Source: Gemmatimonadota bacterium (GTDB lineage Bacteria > Gemmatimonadota > Gemmatimonadetes > Longimicrobiales > Longimicrobiaceae). From it: 57,297 bases of DNA. Below are positions 42,197-49,604 of this stretch, one piece after another (position 1 is the first letter of the stretch; the number at the start of each line of letters is the position of its first letter). The notes under the pieces are model-generated. The model was not told where the DNA came from. It did not search any database and saw only the letters and a list, made by a program, of their open reading frames with translations. The translations under genes and the position numbers were made by a program. Location of the stretch: positions 1 through 57,297 of the forward strand of contig SKRI01000176.1 in assembly GCA_007118565.1 (NCBI GenBank). The letters run 5' to 3'.

Positions 42197-43000
42197 ATGC
42201 AGAACACCAGAAGGATGGCTGAACAGAAGGATGGGGTGATGGTGATGATCGTTCCCCGCGGAGGTGCGAACCAGGCGACGCGATCGTTCAACCTGTCCCG
42301 CCGTCGCTGGCGCGCGATCCTCTGGAGCGCGGGAGCAGCCGCGGTCCTCTGGCTGGCCATGGCCGTCACCTGGTGGTATTTCGCCTCTCAGGCGGCCCGC
42401 ATCCCGGCGTTGAAGGGCGAGATCGCCGCCCTCGAGGCAGAGCAGCAGCAGATAGACCAGCTCGCGGAGCGCTTGGTGCGCATGGAGGAGCGTTACAACC
42501 AGGTGCGGGTGATGCTCGGCGCGGATCGGAATAGCGAATCCGAGACGAGCTGGCTGCCCTCCGCAACCGGGACCGGCGCGGCTGCCACCCTCGCGGTCGA
42601 TGCCGAGGCAACCGAACCGGATGCATGGCCACTCACGCAACGCGGATTCATCACCCGCGGGCACCTCACCGATCCGGCCCCCGGCCATCCGGGGCTCGAC
42701 ATCGCCATAGCAGAGGGAGCGTACATCCGGGCGGCCGGAGCAGGTCGCATTCTCGAGGCGGCCGATGATTCGGTGTATGGGAGGTTCGTGCGCATCCAGC
42801 ACTCGGACGGCTACGAGACCATGTACGGACACGCCTCGGAGGTATTCGTCCAGCCGGGTGATCTGGTCGAGCGCCACGAGGTGATCGCACTTACCGGAAG
42901 CACCGGCCGATCGACTGCGCCGCATCTCCACTTCGAGGTTCGTAAGGACGGAGAACCGATCGACCCCCGGCTGGTGGTCGACGCACCCCACGGAAGCTGA
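42197..43000 (+). CDS. Membrane-anchored M23 family metallopeptidase
   Basis: 267 residues. One N-terminal membrane helix (about 37-58: AILWSAGAAAVLWLAMAVTW), a short coiled coil (LKGEIAALEAEQQQIDQLAE), then the LytM domain with HPGLDIA and HLHFEV metal motifs. The first metal ligand pair HxxxD and the HxH are both present, so it may be an active peptidoglycan endopeptidase. It lies directly downstream of parB and 51 nt upstream of bactofilin, a pairing often linked to cell-shape control. The ribosome site GGGAGG supports ATG 42197. Confidence 0.9.
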   Translation: MQNTRRMAEQKDGVMVMIVPRGGANQATRSFNLSRRRWRAILWSAGAAAVLWLAMAVTWWYFASQAARIPALKGEIAALEAEQQQIDQLAERLVRMEERYNQVRVMLGADRNSESETSWLPSATGTGAAATLAVDAEATEPDAWPLTQRGFITRGHLTDPAPGHPGLDIAIAEGAYIRAAGAGRILEAADDSVYGRFVRIQHSDGYETMYGHASEVFVQPGDLVERHEVIALTGSTGRSTAPHLHFEVRKDGEPIDPRLVVDAPHGS

Positions 43001-43051
43001 GCCGCTAGTACGTACGGAGAAGCAGAACAAGTCCGCCAACCAGACCCGACA

Positions 43052-43546
43052 ATGGGAATGTTCCAGAAATCCAAGCCCGCACCCGCGAAAGCCCCCATGG
43101 CCCGAGAGAAGAGAGGACCGACCCCCCGCACCCCGTCCAACGACGGGGCGATCTCGATCATCGGCGAAGGAATGCAGGTGGTCGGCGACCTGATCACAGA
43201 GGGCACTGTACGTATCGAGGGAAGGGTCGAGGGTAAGATCCGCGCGGGCAAGGCGGTGGTCCTTGGCAAGGGAGGGGAAGTTCGCGGGGAGATCGAGACA
43301 GCCGATGCCGTGATCGGAGGCCGGCTCGAGGGGACCATAACCGCCCAGGGGCGGCTCGAGATCGAGTCAACGAGTTCGATCGAGGGAGAAGTCCGGGCTC
43401 GCGCAGCTCATCTGAAGCTCGACGAGGGCGCCAACTTCAACGGGCAGATCTCGATGCTGGACGAGTCCCGCGGATCCGCACAGCGGAAGCCGCCGGTAGA
43501 GTCGCAGAAGGCGGAGAAGGAGACCAACCCGGCACCGACCGGATGA
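43052..43546 (+). CDS. Bactofilin
   Basis: 164 residues with the bactofilin (DUF583) beta-helix core (about 32-140): ISIIGEGMQVVGDLITEGTV, IEGRVEGKIRAGKAVVLGKG, IGGRLEGTITAQGRLEIEST. Flexible Lys/Pro-rich tails lie on both sides. Bactofilins polymerise into membrane-bound cytoskeletal filaments and recruit M23 hydrolases or, in Myxococcus, ParAB-PadC at subpolar sites. The present parA-parB-M23-bactofilin order fits both roles. The stop codon is also the left edge of a DnaA-box cluster. Confidence 0.95.
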   Translation: MGMFQKSKPAPAKAPMAREKRGPTPRTPSNDGAISIIGEGMQVVGDLITEGTVRIEGRVEGKIRAGKAVVLGKGGEVRGEIETADAVIGGRLEGTITAQGRLEIESTSSIEGEVRARAAHLKLDEGANFNGQISMLDESRGSAQRKPPVESQKAEKETNPAPTG

Positions 43547-43608
43547 TTTCCACACCATCCGGAAGTTCTCCACGGTTGTCCACACAAGTTTTCCACAGTC
43601 GTGGATAA
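43546..43608. promoter_or_regulatory. Dense cluster of five DnaA-box-like motifs
   Basis: Seen: ATTTCCACA (43546-43554), TTCTCCACG (43566-43574), TTGTCCACA (43576-43584), TTTTCCACA (43589-43597) and CGTGGATAA (43600-43608, reverse TTATCCACG). Start positions step by about 20, 10, 13 and 11 nt, near helical phasing. No AT-rich block adjoins. Confidence 0.7.
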
Positions 43609-44374
43609 ATCCGCGACGGCGGTTCCTCTCGCCGAGCTGGTGGCCCATCTCGACGGGCGCTTGAGGACCTCCGAGATCCCGGACTATGGCCCGGCACACA
43701 ACGGGCTTCAGGTGGAGAGCAGGGGGGAGATCCGATCCATCGCGGCCGCCGTGGATGCCGTACAGGCCACCATTGACGGGGCGGTGGCCGCGGGTGCGGA
43801 CCTCCTATTGGTCCACCATGGACTCTTCTGGGATGGCGGCCTTCCGGTGACCGGCCGCCGCTACCAGCGCCTCCGCGCGCTCATCGAGGCGAACGTGGCG
43901 CTCTACAGCGCTCATCTCCCACTCGACGTCCATCAGGATGTGGGCAACAACATCCTGCTGGCCCGGAAGCTCGGCATCGACGTCCAGGGACGGTTCGGCG
44001 ATTATCAGGGACATCCGGTCGGGTTCTGGGGAACCGTGGATACGACCCGGAAGGAGCTCGCCGAACGGCTTTCGGAGGCGGTGGGCCACTCCGTGCGGAC
44101 CATTCCGGGAGGTCCCGAGCGGGTGCGGCGTGTGGGAGTGGTGACGGGCGGGGCGTCGAGCATGATGGCGCCGGCAGCCGCCGAGGGGATCGATACCTTC
44201 ATCACCGGGGAAGCCCCGCACCATGCTTTTTTCGATGCGGAGGAGGGGGGAATGAACATGCTTCTCGGCGGCCATTACGCCACGGAGACTTTCGGGGTCC
44301 GCGCGCTGGCGGCCGAGCTGGAGGAGCGTTTCGGCCTTCCCTGGACCTTTCTCGATCATCCCACGGGACTGTAG
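43601..44374 (+). CDS. Nif3-like dinuclear metal-centre hexameric protein
   Basis: 257 residues. Family motifs: PAHNGLQVES, LLLVHHGLFWDGG, YSAHLPLDVHQDVGNN, and ITGEAPHHAFFDAEEGGMNM with LLGGHYATETFGV. Bacterial members (YbgI-type) were annotated as GTP cyclohydrolase type 2 homologues, but the reaction is unsettled. The start GTG at 43601 lies inside the last DnaA-box-like motif of the cluster, so binding there could also affect its transcription. It converges with the zinc-ribbon gene. Confidence 0.93.
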   Translation: MDKSATAVPLAELVAHLDGRLRTSEIPDYGPAHNGLQVESRGEIRSIAAAVDAVQATIDGAVAAGADLLLVHHGLFWDGGLPVTGRRYQRLRALIEANVALYSAHLPLDVHQDVGNNILLARKLGIDVQGRFGDYQGHPVGFWGTVDTTRKELAERLSEAVGHSVRTIPGGPERVRRVGVVTGGASSMMAPAAAEGIDTFITGEAPHHAFFDAEEGGMNMLLGGHYATETFGVRALAAELEERFGLPWTFLDHPTGL

Positions 44375-44434
44375 CCGAAGCGGCGGGATGAGCGGGCTCC
44401 GCCATTCCCCGGGCTCGCCCCCGACCGATTTCGT

Positions 44435-45163
44435 TTACTCCCGGCTCGACAGATAATTCTCGGCGTCCCTCCGCATGTAGGGCAAAGCGGGGGCATGCGC
44501 CTGGTACTCCGGACGGCCACTCGCGAACTCCTCCTCGTAGCTTTCCAGCAACCTCTGGTAGAACCCCGCCGCCTCCCGCTCCTCCCCCATGACCTGGTGA
44601 GCGCGACCCGCCGCGTGCAGACCGAAGAGGTGGCTCGGCTCGGCCGAGAGGATCGTGTCGGCGTGGGCCCTCGTCCTCTCCGGCTCCCCGGCGAGCAGCC
44701 GGAGCATGGCGACGTGGTAGTGCAGGTCCGCATCCATCTCGTCGACGAGGGCGTGCGCATCGAGCGCCATCGGTACGAAGGCGAGGGCCTGCGCTGTATC
44801 TCCCGCCGAAAGCTCGCGCATCACGCGGTCGAAGAGCCGATCGGCGCGCTCCCGCGGCGTCATGCTGGCGATGTCCACGCCCGTTCCTCCGGCTGCCTGC
44901 GAGGCGCCGGGGGCGGTGGCGAAGGGGGGGCTCGCCGCGGAAGGAGCGGAGTTCTGGTCAGGCCAGAGGAGGACGACGGCGAGGAGGATCAGCGCAACGC
45001 CGGCGACTCCCCATCCGAGGTAGGGAAACGCGCTGCGGGGCTGCGCTTTCTGCACAGGAGATGCAGTTTCGGAGAGTGAGGCACCGCAACTGGTGCAGAA
45101 ACGCCCCTCCGCACTTTGCGGGGCGCCGCACTGGTGACAAAACCGATCGGGACCGCTCGCCAT
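44435..45163 (-). CDS. Zinc-ribbon membrane protein with TPR-like C-terminus
   Basis: 242 residues. A double zinc ribbon at the N-terminus (FCHQCGAPQ and FCTSCGASL, four Cys), one TM helix (about 51-68: GVAGVALILLAVVLLWP), then a helical region with tetratricopeptide-like character (LHYHVAMLRLLAGEPERTRA, GLHAAGRAHQVMGEEREAAG). It looks like a cytosolic metal ribbon anchored in the membrane with a protein-binding domain outside. No function known. The start codon region is shared with the divergent hydrolase gene. Confidence 0.75.
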   Translation of the reverse strand: MASGPDRFCHQCGAPQSAEGRFCTSCGASLSETASPVQKAQPRSAFPYLGWGVAGVALILLAVVLLWPDQNSAPSAASPPFATAPGASQAAGGTGVDIASMTPRERADRLFDRVMRELSAGDTAQALAFVPMALDAHALVDEMDADLHYHVAMLRLLAGEPERTRAHADTILSAEPSHLFGLHAAGRAHQVMGEEREAAGFYQRLLESYEEEFASGRPEYQAHAPALPYMRRDAENYLSSRE

Positions 45164-45182
45164 GGTGGATCAGAAAAGGGGC

Positions 45183-46124
45183 ATGCCGGTGACGGCCCAC
45201 AACTTACCCCGATTCAGGGCCTTTCTCAAGCTCGCGTTTCCGGTGGCGCTCGCGGCGACGTTGACCGCCTGTGCACCCGGGATTCCCGCGGAGATCGATC
45301 TCAGCGTCATCGATCGGGAGGAGGTGCGGACCGTTCCGGGGGAGAGCCTCGAGGCGCTCCGCTTCGAGACGGAACACGGTGACACGATCGAGGCGTATCT
45401 CCGGCGCCCTTCGCCGGAAGCGTGGGGGGGCGCGGCGCTTCCCGCGGTGGTGCTGATCGCAGGCCGTGAGACGGGCCGTGAGGCCGCCGCGACGATTCCC
45501 GGGCCGCTCGAGGGAGTCGTGCTCGCCGTCGAGTACCCGGACGCCCTCCCGGAGACGCTGGCACCAGGGGAAACGCTCCGCGAGCTCCCGGCCATGCGGC
45601 GCAGCGCCTACCGGATGCCAGGGATTCTGCGGGGAGCCATCAGCGCACTGGAGGCCGATCCGGATATCGATGGATCCCGCATCATCCTGATCGGCGTGAG
45701 CTTCGGAGTCCCTTTCGCAGCGCCAGCAGCCCGAGACGAGAGGCTGGCCGGCGTCGGCCTCCATTACGGCGGAGCCGACCTCGCCGCGATCCTGCGCAGG
45801 AATCTCGACGTGGAGCCTGCATGGTGGCGCGGGCTGCTATCCTGGTTCGGCGCCACCGTCTTCCGCCGGCTGGAGCCGGGGCACCATGTGGGCCACATCT
45901 CCCCCACCCCCCTCCTCATCATCAACGGGATATATGACTATCGGATCCCGGAGGAGTCGGTGGAGCTGCTGGTGGGGCGCGCCGGGGAGCCGGTTCGCTT
46001 CATCAATCTCCCCACCGACCATCTCATGCCCTGGGATGATGAGCTGATGCGCGAGCTCGCCGACAGCACCGTATCCCACTTCTCCGATGTGTTTGAGCTA
46101 CGGGAAGAGGCGGAGCCGCGCTGA
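45183..46124 (+). CDS. Alpha/beta hydrolase lipoprotein (dienelactone hydrolase/acyl-transferase-like)
   Basis: About 313 residues with a lipoprotein-like signal (LAFPVALAATLTAC). Hydrolase features: AVVLIAGRETGREAA, nucleophile elbow IGVSFGVPFAA (GxSxG), Asp in NGIYDYRIPEES and His in LPTDHLMPWDD. All triad parts are present. Substrate unknown; the location is periplasmic if the signal is real. An in-frame ATG at 45162 also exists and overlaps the divergent start; 45183 is preferred because it gives a standard signal-peptide length. Confidence 0.72.
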   Translation: MPVTAHNLPRFRAFLKLAFPVALAATLTACAPGIPAEIDLSVIDREEVRTVPGESLEALRFETEHGDTIEAYLRRPSPEAWGGAALPAVVLIAGRETGREAAATIPGPLEGVVLAVEYPDALPETLAPGETLRELPAMRRSAYRMPGILRGAISALEADPDIDGSRIILIGVSFGVPFAAPAARDERLAGVGLHYGGADLAAILRRNLDVEPAWWRGLLSWFGATVFRRLEPGHHVGHISPTPLLIINGIYDYRIPEESVELLVGRAGEPVRFINLPTDHLMPWDDELMRELADSTVSHFSDVFELREEAEPR

Positions 46125-46145
46125 GCGGCCCGCGCCAGAGCGGCC

Positions 46146-46544
46146 CTACGCTCCGGGCTCGTCCTCGCGGACGTCGACTGCGCTTTCCGGCTCGTCCTGT
46201 CCCGTTTCCCGACGCCGACGCTCCAGCACACCCGCGTACTCGTCCGGCCGAGTGTTGGGAGATGCCGGGACACCGGTCCGGTAGGCAGCGCGAGCCAGGA
46301 TGTGGGCGCCCACCGGCGCCGTCGCCGCGATGAAGAGCACCGCCAGGATGGCCTTGGTGAGAACAACCGCCTCCGCCAGGTAGACGGTGACGGCAAGGAG
46401 GAGGAAGATGAGGCCGAGGGTGGCAGCCTTGGTGGGAGCGTGCACCCGCGAGTAGAAGTCCTCGAGGCGCAGCACCCCGAGGGCGGCCACGAACATGAAG
46501 AAGACGCCGACCACCACCGCCCCGCCCACGATCCAGTCAGTCAA
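46146..46544 (-). CDS. mrpG: Na+/H+ antiporter subunit MrpG
   Basis: About 132 residues with three hydrophobic helices. Family motifs: LRLEDFYSRVHAPTKAATLG and TAPVGAHILARAAYRTGV. The C-terminal 40 residues are acidic and hydrophilic, longer than usual. The start is one of two adjacent TTG codons (46547 or 46544) preceded by GGAGGGG, and overlaps the mrpF stop. It is the last gene of the seven-gene Mrp operon. Confidence 0.85.
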   Translation of the reverse strand: MTDWIVGGAVVVGVFFMFVAALGVLRLEDFYSRVHAPTKAATLGLIFLLLAVTVYLAEAVVLTKAILAVLFIAATAPVGAHILARAAYRTGVPASPNTRPDEYAGVLERRRRETGQDEPESAVDVREDEPGA

Positions 46545-46800
46545 CAAGGGTCCCCTCCAGGTAGGCGGCGAGCGAGACGGCCCCGAGGAACCCCAGCAGG
46601 GCCACGACCAGCACCACATCCATGAAGACGTCGGTGCTGAGGAGGATCGACATGATCAGGATCGCCCCGACCATGCAGAGGGCGATGCAGTCGAACGCCA
46701 TCACCCGGTCGAACAGCGAGGGCCCGCGGACGACCCGGATCAGGCAGAGGGCGATGGAGAGGCCGATCACCCCGAGCGCCGAGAGGAGGAGGATCGTCAT
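46537..46800 (-). CDS. mrpF: Na+/H+ antiporter subunit MrpF
   Basis: 87 residues, three TM helices, with the family motif RGPSLFDRVMAFDCIALCMVG. The ATG at 46800 overlaps the mrpE stop as ATGA. Small integral subunit of the Mrp complex. Confidence 0.92.
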   Translation of the reverse strand: MTILLLSALGVIGLSIALCLIRVVRGPSLFDRVMAFDCIALCMVGAILIMSILLSTDVFMDVVLVVALLGFLGAVSLAAYLEGTLVD

Positions 46801-47312
46801 CGCGGCCGCACCTCCTCGTCCGCATCCCCGCGGGGTTCGGGCCCGCCCGTGGCACCCACGATGAGCCGTGCGAACTTGCGGGCGCCATCGATGGTCTGCT
46901 CCGGGCGCTGCCCGAAAATCGTGTGGATGTAGAGGGTTCGCGTCAGGTGGTCGTTGTCCACGGTGAGCGTTCCCGGCGTGAGCGAGATCATGTTCCCCAG
47001 GAGGACGGACTGGCCGGCGGTCAGCTCGGGGACGTGCACCGCGAATACGGCGGGCTGCAGGTCCGGCTTGGGGCGGAGGATCTCCCGCGCCAGCTGGATG
47101 TTGGCCACCACCAGCTCGTAGAGAAAGTACGCAACGAGCCGCACGGAGCCGGCAGAGCCGCGGATATACCGCTCGCTGCCGATGAATGGCTGCCCCAGGA
47201 AGAGGACCAGGTAGCCGGCGAGCATCCCGAAGAGGAAGCCTCCGATGGAGAAAGCCCCCGTCAGGAACATCCAGATGATCGCCAGGATCAGGTTGAGCGC
47301 GAGGAACTTCAT
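46797..47312 (-). CDS. mrpE: Na+/H+ antiporter subunit MrpE
   Basis: 171 residues. Two to three N-terminal helices (LALNLILAIIWMFLTGAFS), then the conserved YFLYELVVANIQLAREILRP and NMISLTPGTLTVD, followed by a hydrophilic C-terminus. It overlaps both neighbours by 4 nt. MrpE is needed for complex stability or activity in known systems. Confidence 0.94.
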   Translation of the reverse strand: MKFLALNLILAIIWMFLTGAFSIGGFLFGMLAGYLVLFLGQPFIGSERYIRGSAGSVRLVAYFLYELVVANIQLAREILRPKPDLQPAVFAVHVPELTAGQSVLLGNMISLTPGTLTVDNDHLTRTLYIHTIFGQRPEQTIDGARKFARLIVGATGGPEPRGDADEEVRPR

Positions 47313-48844
47313 CGCTCGACTCCTTCCCGAAGTGCCGCCAGGTCATCGGCCGAGATCCCGCCCGCCTGCATCACCCCGTCCACATAGGGGGTGACGGCCA
47401 GCAGGTTCTCCGCCACGACCATCGAGTAGTGCATGATGGGGCCGCCCCCGAATCCCATCACCACCGCGATTCCGGCGAGGACGAGGGTCGGGACGAGCAT
47501 CCCCTTGCTGTTCCCGAAGGCGGGCTCCTTGTTCCCGGACGGCTCCCCCCAGAAGACGGAGAGCCAGATCTTGAGCATCGAGGAGAGGGTGAGGAGCCCC
47601 ACCACGATGGCGATGGTCGTGGCCGCGTACATTCCTGCCTGGTACCCGGCGACCGCCAGGAAGAACTTGCCCCAGAACCCGCTGAAGGGGGGCAGTCCCG
47701 CCAGCGCCACCGCGCAGATGAAGAATGCCGCCGCCACCCACGGATGCGTGCGGGCGACGCCCTTGATGACGCCCAGCTTCTGGGAGCCGCCCATCCTCTC
47801 GGCGATGCCGCCCGCCATGATCAGCCCGGTCTTCACGATGATGTTGTGCACCGTGTAGAAAAGCCCGGCGGCCACCGCGAGCGGGGTGAAGACCGCGAGT
47901 CCGAAGACCATATAGCCGACCTGGCTCACGATGTGGAAGGAGAGGATGTCTCGGATCCCGCTCCGTCCGAGGGCGCCCAGCACGCCGATCAGCATGGTTG
48001 CCGCGCCCACCACCACCAGAACCGCCTGGATCACGCCCACCTCCCCCCCGGTGATGAGCGGCACCGAGCGGAAGAGGGTGTAGACGCCCACCTTGGAGAG
48101 GAGGCTCGCGAAGAGCGCGTTGACCGCGATCGGCGCGATGGGATACGCATCCGGCAGCCAGAAGAAGAGCGGCAGGAGCGCCGCCTTGGTGGCGAAGACG
48201 AGCAGGATGAGCCCCACCCCCGCCCAGAATGCCGCCGGCAGCTCCTGCGTCTGAATGGCGAGGGAGACCTCGGCCATGTTCACCGTTCCCACCGTGCCGT
48301 ACACCGCCCCGATCCCGCCGAGGAGGAGAGTGCTCCCCACGAGGTTCACCAGGACATAGGGGAAGGTGAGGTTCAGCTGGCGCGGCCGCGCTCCGAGCGA
48401 GATCATCGCGAATGACGCGAGGAGCATGATCTCGAAGAAGACGAAGAGATTGAAGAAATCCCCCGTCAGGAACGAGCCGCATACCCCGGCCAGCAGGAGG
48501 TGATGGAGCGGGTGGAAATAGTTCCGAACCCCATCTCCCTCGTCGAAGGTCCCCTCGCTGTAGATGAGAACCAGCAGCGAGGTGATCAGGGCAAAGAAGA
48601 CCATCACCGCGGAGAGGCCATCCGCCACCCAGGTGATACCGACGCTCGGCGCCCAGTTGCCGAGGGTGAGGACGAGCACCTCGCCAGCCAGCGTCGGCAC
48701 GAGCAGCCCCACGGCCGAGGCCACGAGGAGCAGGTGGCTCACGATGGAGACGATCCTCTGCGTGCCGGGCCGGTGGTTGAGGGCGAGCAGCACCACCGCT
48801 GTCATCAGCGAGATGAGGACTGGAGCGGCGACCAGGTTCATCAT
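47309..48844 (-). CDS. mrpD: Na+/H+ antiporter subunit MrpD
   Basis: 511 residues, about 14 TM helices, NuoM/NuoN-like proton-translocating subunit. Seen: MLLASFAMISLGARPRQLNL, ATKAALLPLFFWLPDAYPIA with the channel Lys residues, and HIVSQVGYMVFGLAVF. Antiporter-type membrane channel shared with complex I. Coupled by 4-nt overlaps to mrpC and mrpE. Confidence 0.95.
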   Translation of the reverse strand: MMNLVAAPVLISLMTAVVLLALNHRPGTQRIVSIVSHLLLVASAVGLLVPTLAGEVLVLTLGNWAPSVGITWVADGLSAVMVFFALITSLLVLIYSEGTFDEGDGVRNYFHPLHHLLLAGVCGSFLTGDFFNLFVFFEIMLLASFAMISLGARPRQLNLTFPYVLVNLVGSTLLLGGIGAVYGTVGTVNMAEVSLAIQTQELPAAFWAGVGLILLVFATKAALLPLFFWLPDAYPIAPIAVNALFASLLSKVGVYTLFRSVPLITGGEVGVIQAVLVVVGAATMLIGVLGALGRSGIRDILSFHIVSQVGYMVFGLAVFTPLAVAAGLFYTVHNIIVKTGLIMAGGIAERMGGSQKLGVIKGVARTHPWVAAAFFICAVALAGLPPFSGFWGKFFLAVAGYQAGMYAATTIAIVVGLLTLSSMLKIWLSVFWGEPSGNKEPAFGNSKGMLVPTLVLAGIAVVMGFGGGPIMHYSMVVAENLLAVTPYVDGVMQAGGISADDLAALREGVER

Positions 48845-49179
48845 GTCCAGTCGCGCTCCTGAAGATCGTCCGTCCCCATCTCCTCGTTGGCACGGCTGGC
48901 CATGGCCAGCAGGAAGGCGGCGACGCCAAGCCCGATCACGATCGCCGTCAGGATGAAGGCCTGCGGCAGCGGGTCGGCGACCGGCATCTCCTCGATGCCG
49001 TCCACGATGAGCGGGGGAACCGCGTTCTCGGGTACTCCGGACGACGTGAGGAACATCAGGTTCACCGCGTTGGAAAGGACGATGAACCCGATGGCGATGC
49101 GCTGCGTGTTGCGCGAGAGCATCAGGTAGACGGCCGCCGCGAAGAGGATGGCCGTCAGCATGGCGGCGAGTCCGATCAC
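48841..49179 (-). CDS. mrpC: Na+/H+ antiporter subunit MrpC
   Basis: 112 residues, NuoK-like with three TM helices: MLSRNTQRIAIGFIVLSNAVNL and DPLPQAFILTAIVIGLG. GTG start at 49179 overlapping the mrpB stop (GTGA). Confidence 0.93.
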   Translation of the reverse strand: MIGLAAMLTAILFAAAVYLMLSRNTQRIAIGFIVLSNAVNLMFLTSSGVPENAVPPLIVDGIEEMPVADPLPQAFILTAIVIGLGVAAFLLAMASRANEEMGTDDLQERDWT

Positions 49180-49604
49180 GGCGTCTCCTCCTCCCCTCCG
49201 GCGAAGACCCCGATGGCCACCGTGGTGGAGGCGATCACAGCCAGGTAGACGCCGATGTCGAAGATCAGCGTGGTCGAGAGGTGGACGTACCCGTCACCCG
49301 GCAGCGGCATGTGCCAGTGGTAGTTGGTCAGGAACGGGTCCCCGGCGGCGACCGCGATCAGTCCGGCCAGCACGGCGAGCCCGAGCCCGATAACCAGGAA
49401 TGCGGTGAGGATCCGGCCCAGCCGCCGCACCGTGTGCGCGACGCCGAAGGCGAGCCCCTCGATGATGATGGCCGCGGTGGTCACCAGCCCGGCGATGAAT
49501 CCGCCGCCCGGCTCGTTGTGACCGCGCAGCAGCATGTAGATGGCGAAGAGCACGGTGACCGGGAGGAGAGCCCTCGCAGCGGCCAACAGAATGTAGGATC
49601 TCAT
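49176..49604 (-). CDS. mrpB: Na+/H+ antiporter subunit MrpB
   Basis: 142 residues with four TM helices and the typical RGHNEPGGGFIAGLV motif. The ATG at 49604 overlaps the mrpA stop. A separate MrpB after a full-length MrpA is the group-1 arrangement, as in Bacillus. Confidence 0.94.
   Translation of the reverse strand: MRSYILLAAARALLPVTVLFAIYMLLRGHNEPGGGFIAGLVTTAAIIIEGLAFGVAHTVRRLGRILTAFLVIGLGLAVLAGLIAVAAGDPFLTNYHWHMPLPGDGYVHLSTTLIFDIGVYLAVIASTTVAIGVFAGGEEETP

Noticed and set aside
41165-43039. 624-codon minus-strand frame opposite parA, parB and the M23 peptidase
   Set aside because: A shadow of the plus-strand genes; the translation shows no recognisable motif.
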